In this document: positions 59,090 to 64,000 of the stretch, piece by piece
How the letters are laid out: every line of letters begins with the position of its first letter
Numbering within the stretch: the stretch's first letter is position 1
Assembly: GCA_023333565.1 (NCBI GenBank)
Contig: JAJKFH010000052.1
Span: 1,674,001 to 1,738,000 of the forward strand
Source of the DNA: Puffinus mauretanicus
Lineage: Eukaryota > Chordata > Aves > Procellariiformes > Procellariidae
DNA length: 64,000 nt
Reading direction: 5' to 3'
Notes under the pieces: generated by a model
What the model was told of the DNA's origin: nothing
Databases searched by the model: none
The model's input: the letters and a program-made list of their open reading frames with translations, nothing else
Program-made: the position numbers and the translations under genes

Positions 59090-62000
59090 GGTGGATGCTT
59101 GGGAGAAAAAAAAATGAATGTTTCGAACAGTATCCTGCCTTCAATCAATTTTTATGTGGGAAAACCATGATGCAGGGTGGGACACAGCAAGATCTCTTAA
59201 ATATGAACCTTCCTCCTCGTTATAGCTATATTTGAAATGATAATTGTCTATTTAGTGTACTTAAATGAATTCCTGATTCTGCCCTTGCATCTAGCAGTCT
59301 GTGGTTCAGTCTCCGCCCTGTACTCCACTGTCACTCAGCCAGTTGTTGGAGACTGGATTTAAGTGCCTTTAGGTGCTTTTTGCTTATCTTGTAGCTTGCA
59401 TTTTGCCTCATTCGTCAGCAGTCAGAGCTTTGCTGCAGCCTGAGCCCTTTCTCTGACAGCTCTGACGTGACTGAGAGACAGCAGAGGTGACCAGGGCCGT
59501 ACACACTCCCTCTGGTATCACTGCGGTAACGTGCACAGGTTTTGGAGAGGAGAGGTCCCTGCCTGGACCTCTCCTCTGGCTACTGTAGCATGGGGCGAGA
59601 GCAGGACATGGAGCTCTTGGGTCAGTGCTGCCTGCCGTGTGCGATGAGGGGCTCCCCTTGCTGCTCTGGGATCAGCCTAATTTGCTTTGAGTTTAAACAT
59701 CAGCCTGTCTGCTTTGGATTTTACAGCTTCATTTTCAAAAGGAGACTAATAACTTTTTTCCCTCTCTCATCTCCTCTTTAACAGCTGCTTGAGCTGTGGG
59801 TGACACTGAGTACATGTTTTCTGGTAACTGTGGAGTCTGCAGCAATTTCTGGCCCCTTGGGCAGCACCACTAAACACGTGTCCCTCTGCAAACTGCAGAA
59901 GAGTTGGAGTCTCAGGGCAGTGCTCCAGTGCGGGATGTGAAGTTGCACACACATAGTTTGGTCTTTATCGAAGGCTTTTTTCCAGCACGTGGTGTCACTA
60001 GGGTTGCACCTGGTGGTCTCTAAAGATTTGAGTTCACGGTTTGACTTGCCGCAGACCCTCGGGTTAGATTCGCTGGGCTGGTCAGCCTTGTGCCTCAGGG
60101 CTGTACACGTGCTGCCATCTGCTCTCCTTGCCTGGCGTGTTTTATGTGTGTGGTCCCAGTGTCTCTAAGAGAAATCCTGCAACGGCAATCCGTCAGCTCA
60201 ACCTGTGCAGAAGCAGCAACATTGCTGCACTTGGTTGGTTCCTGGAAAATGGTTAACATTTCCAGGCCAGTGAGCGTGCTGTGGTGATGAAGACTGCAAA
60301 AGGGGAAGAGTATTCCCAGCAGCTGATCTGTGGCCAGGTGGTTTCCATGCCAGGGAAGGAGAGGAATCTCCGTAAGAAGTCAATGAATGGGTCAGTGATC
60401 CAGCTGACAGCTTGTGTTTTGTTTTAGGGGAATGGCAAGAGCTGGAGATTTCTCTCAACAGTCACAGACTTGCACCCAAAGGAGTCATGGGCTGAGCAGA
60501 GAGGGAGTAACTGAGGCCCCTTTGCCACACCTGGACAGGAAAAAGGGATTATAATGGAGGAGAAAGTGGCCAAGAGTGATCTGAAGGGTTTCTGCAGGAC
60601 ACCTGCAATTTCTCATAACTATGGGAGATAAAGAAAAGTAGCCAGTATTTTTTTTGGAAGTGCTTGAAAATAACTGACCAATTCTGTTGGTCAATAATTT
60701 TTTCTGACTGTAGCTTCACCTCAGCTCCCCTCCACCCCCCCTACCTCACACAGCCATGCTCTTACGTTCAGCACCCTAAAATTTAAATGCATGTCTCATA
60801 TTTCTAAGTTCTTGAGAGACCCCAGGACCGTATGTAGCACTGATGTATGTTGTGTGCTCCGCGTCTTATGAACTGTGATTCAGACCTAACTTCTGGTGAG
60901 GACGTGGTGGGGACCTGACGGAGGGGCTCATCAGTTGTCTCACAGGAGCATGGAGGTACAGAGGAGACCCGTGCACTCGCCCGGGGAGCAGTGCCTGCCC
61001 ACCCCTGCCAACCACCAGCAGCTCTCGGCTTGCGGGAGGATCTGAAACTGCAGCCCAGGAGTTGCGGGGCGCGTTGAAGACACGTGTACGCTCCCCGCTT
61101 CCTGCAGTGGCTGTGAGAAACCCGCAAAGCAAATGAAATGCAGGGTTTTTTCTGCCGTGTGTATTTGTATGCAGGACGGTGAAGAATAGAAGAATCCACC
61201 CTCCTGGAAGGATATAATCTTTTAAACAAGGCACATTTGAAAGTACAATAAAATTTGCGTACATTTGTTCCAGTATAAACACACAAGCTTATCAGTGGCA
61301 GATGTGGAGGCTGTGCGTCTGAAGCAACATGCACATGTGCAGCTAGGGCAGCATGAACTGAGCCGAGCTGCTGTTGTGTGCGCATGTTGGAAGTACTTAG
61401 TTCTGCTTTATTACCACCCCTACCCCCCCAAAAAAAAAGAAAAAGAAAAGAACATCTGCTAATGCATAGCTCAAAAAAAAAAAGCTGCAAAGGAAGCCCA
61501 CTCGCTTCACTGCAGCTGAACTCAGTGAAAAGTTCACAAAAGGGCATCCGAGCCACTCTGCAGTCAGGCTTTTGAGAGCGCTCTCGGTCACACCCTGATG
61601 TGTGTGTGTGGCACTGCATGTTTGAGTTTATATGCAGTTATAAATTGTATGCAATAATAGCAAATGCATATTAATTTTTAATAGAAATCTGTAACAGCTC
61701 ATGATGCTGAAATATGGTGTCTCTGTTGACAATTGCTATTTTTGGTGGAAACAAACCCTAAGGTCTTTGCAGTGCTTCTGTGTGTTTATAAACACTGCTG
61801 TCTGCAAAAGAGGAAATGTGTTTTTCAGCATCTCGATGCAGTAAGTGAAGTTTTCCATTAAATCAGAGAGAAAAATTAAAGTCAATTGTTTGGACTACTG
61901 ATTGCAGCAGTTGTCTATTAAGTTCCCTTTTGGTCTTCTCATCTTCTAAATGCATTTAGCTGCTAAGTGCACAGATACCAGGGAGTGGGAGTAATTTAAA

Positions 62001-62809
62001 CAGAGAACCCCCTTGCTTTTTGTATGCTTGCTCCAGCAAAAGTTTTGCTGTGAAATGACGTCTCAGAATGCGTACAGGAATGCGCTCGGTACTGTAAGCA
62101 CCATGTTTTGTTCAGCCTTTCAGAAGGAAGTCCAATTTACCTTTAATTGTTTTGTGCGTATTTCCAACAGATGCAGTTTATTTTCTTGTCGGTTGCTGCC
62201 CTTGCTGGGAAGCCGCGCAGGCAGCGAGCGTTTGTGAGGAATGCGGCAGGCTGTTTGCTTGCGTGTCCCAAGTCGGAGCAAGAGCTGTCTGCCTTCTCCC
62301 GACACTTCCCTACATGGTTGGTCCCCAGCTCTAGCTTACTTAATACTTGGCTGTTAATTGCTTTAGAAATCATCACTTTCAAGCTCTTGGTGGGGGATTT
62401 TTGTTTTTTATGTGGCTTGTTTGTGGATAGCAAGAAACTTTCATGTAATTAGGGTGCTTTGGTGCCAGGTGCTTAGCATTGCTTAGTGCTCCTGTTTGGT
62501 CTCAGGTACCTATACCTGCCTCTTTCAATAGCCTCCTGCATTTGTAGCATCTTTCTCAGTGTTCTTTGCGCATTTAAAAGCATTTGTACCTCTCCCAGGA
62601 GCATGAAGAATCCTAATGGCTGTAGCCGCGGGCCTGAGGATGTGTATGTCATTCTTTTTCTGGTTACAGTAGTTCAGACCGGGAGCTAGCGAGGTCTGAT
62701 GTGTGCTGGTGGGGACGTTTTGTGGGTGCAGCTCTTGGAGGAGGACAGGGGCGATGTGCTCGCAGCCACTGCAAGTGTATTGACCAAAACCTAATAATGT
62801 CTTTTTTAG

Positions 62810-62935
62810 ACCAAATAATTTTTATCGGCTTGGTACCCAGCAACCCTTGGCAGGGCTGGGAGTGTTGGATTGGTGGGGGTGAGGATGGTAGGACACAGTG
62901 GAGAAGGGAACCTCTTTGTCAGGCTCAGCAGCAAG
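62810..62935 (+). other. Candidate 126-base pseudo-exon
   Basis: A branch-point-like CCTAATAAT followed by TCTTTTTTAG precedes 62810. The segment ends GCAGCAAG|GTGAGTGA, a strong donor. The length is divisible by three, but phase 0 reads ACC AAA TAA, an immediate stop. As an included exon it would be a poison exon. Its use is unknown. Confidence 0.25.
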
Positions 62936-64000
62936 GTGAGTGAACAGTTCAAGGTGGCATCTTAAAACCCAGCGACTCCTCCTCTAAGCCCTCGGTGCGT
63001 GCAATAGAAGGGTCTTCTGATACAAACGGAAAACACGTATAAATCTTTTTTTGAGCAAAGGTGAGCATTGGTGGTGGTGGCTGGAGTTAGGCTGGCAGGC
63101 AGAGAAAGGGCTTCTGGCCAGGGCTGGGTCGGAGCAGTCTCGGTTCTCATGTCGCTGTTCATTTGTCCCCAGCAACCACAGTAAGTAGACACACAGCACG
63201 TTATTTATGCATTTGATAATTACGTGTTCTTTTGCCCCTCTGTCTTCTAGCTTTTACTTTGTTTCAATGATTTGTTCCCTTTGCCTGGAGATGAGAATTC
63301 CTCTTAGCTGATTTTCTAGGAATTGTTTTCTCCTTCTTCCTGAAAGTCAGTCCAGAAACTGCTGGAGACTGATACCTCTGGAGAACTTGTGGCTGTTTAC
63401 CAGGCACTTCAATCACTACAGCATTTGTTGCAGAGAGTTCTTCAGTTTCTGCTGGGTCATCTGCACAGGCCCGGCTTTTATTGTTACCCTGACAAAATTC
63501 TGTGAGACTCTCCCCCAGCGCCGGGAGCAGATGCCGATAGCCATGGTGCTGCTGCCTTTCCTTGTGGAAGGGTTTGGATCTGGGTACCACTGGCTCCTTG
63601 CTTCTGATCCAGCTTTGTTGGAGAGATGGGCTAGCACATGAATACTGAATTTTTCATGGTGTCAGCGAAGGTGAAGTTTGCAAGTACCCCATATGCATGA
63701 TACTGCGGCTGTCATTTATTAGACTATCAAGAGGGTTTGTTTTCCCAAATAACCCTCTGAATTATTCTGTGTAATTAACTCATGAACTTATTTAAAATGA
63801 TAACGGGGTAGGGAGGAGGAGAGGAACCGTTGTGGAGCTTAGTAAACTGATAGTATTGCATCACTTTTCCCCACTGATCGCAAGGTCGTCTCCAACAGCT
63901 GTTGAGGCGTAATTAGCCAACCCGGACTTCATGGTTTGAACAATTGAAAAATTACAGGGGTCAATGACTCGGTGTCTTAAATTTTAATAAGTACATAAAA

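Larger units (their letters stand above)
29396..64000 (+). other. MSI2: MSI2 intron downstream of the RRM2 exon (5' part)
   Basis: The intron runs past the window end. The next expected MSI2 exon, encoding VEDAMLMFDKTTNRHRG and the RNP1 motif, was looked for and not found. Contents by block: 29433-29460 pyrimidine tract; 30960-31075 and 36420-36570 MIR-like fossils; 32320-32560 CpG/G-rich block; 34561-34592 pseudo-exon candidate; 39940-40170 motif-dense unique sequence with an 18-base palindrome; 45126-45719 and 50086-51201 CR1; 48616-48655 pseudo-exon candidate; 52850-54240 CpG-rich blocks followed by AATAAA; 57770-57985 MIR; 59081-59089 recursive-splice-like site. The stretches 37000-39900, 42100-44990 and 60000-62700 hold nothing I can name. 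Confidence 0.85.

Noticed and set aside
60804..61619. 271-codon open frame on the minus strand, the longest in the window
   Set aside because: It has no recognisable domain, spans an A-rich/T-rich homopolymer region, has a competing 138-codon frame on the same strand and no splice or promoter context. Most likely chance.
1..64000. Other MSI2 exons, tRNA, snoRNA, endogenous retrovirus, CRISPR array, operon or tandem satellite
   Set aside because: Looked for the neighbouring MSI2 exon sequences, B-box words, C/D boxes, retroviral pol-like peptides and regularly spaced repeats. None was convincing by eye.

Overview
This 64 kb window is vertebrate nuclear DNA, almost certainly from a bird. The lineage call rests on two 5'-truncated CR1 LINE copies with the avian-type 3' end (tandem octamer related to ATTCTATG) and on degraded MIR-type SINE fossils. 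No bacterial-type gene organisation, CRISPR array, operon or phage is present.

Only one coding segment can be supported: a 93-base exon at 29303-29395 on the + strand. It encodes 31 residues beginning [17 protein letters not shown] and ending EQFGK, flanked by a good acceptor and a consensus AAG|GTAAGT donor. This is the exon of the RNA-binding protein Musashi-2 (MSI2) that opens the second RNA recognition motif. The residues ANTVVED separate it from the paralogue MSI1. The preceding exon (end of RRM1 and linker) and the following exon (rest of RRM2 with RNP1) are not visible, so the exon sits between an intron of at least 29 kb and another of at least 34 kb.

Layout: 1-29302 is the 3' part of a large intron. 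It holds a CpG-rich block near 480-860, MIR-type fragments, short tandem repeats, an ancient sauropsid-type interspersed repeat at about 21045, several perfect palindromes and a possible decayed protein-coding fragment on the minus strand at about 10690-11450. 29303-29395 is the exon. 29396-64000 is the 5' part of the next intron. It has a strong CpG/G-quadruplex block at 32.3-32.6 kb, a perfect 18-base palindrome at 40.1 kb, CR1 copies at 45.1 and 50.1 kb, two more CpG-rich blocks at 52.8-54.2 kb and a clear MIR at 57.8 kb.

No complete undescribed system was found. The most checkable unexplained signals are short intronic segments bounded by strong splice-site-like sequences: 34561-34592, 48616-48655 and 62810-62935. 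There is also a CAG|GTAAGT recursive-splice-like site at 59081-59089. If used, they would mostly break the MSI2 frame and so could act as poison exons or as steps in splicing a very long intron. All splice-site, repeat-family and enhancer statements were made by eye without scoring tools or databases.
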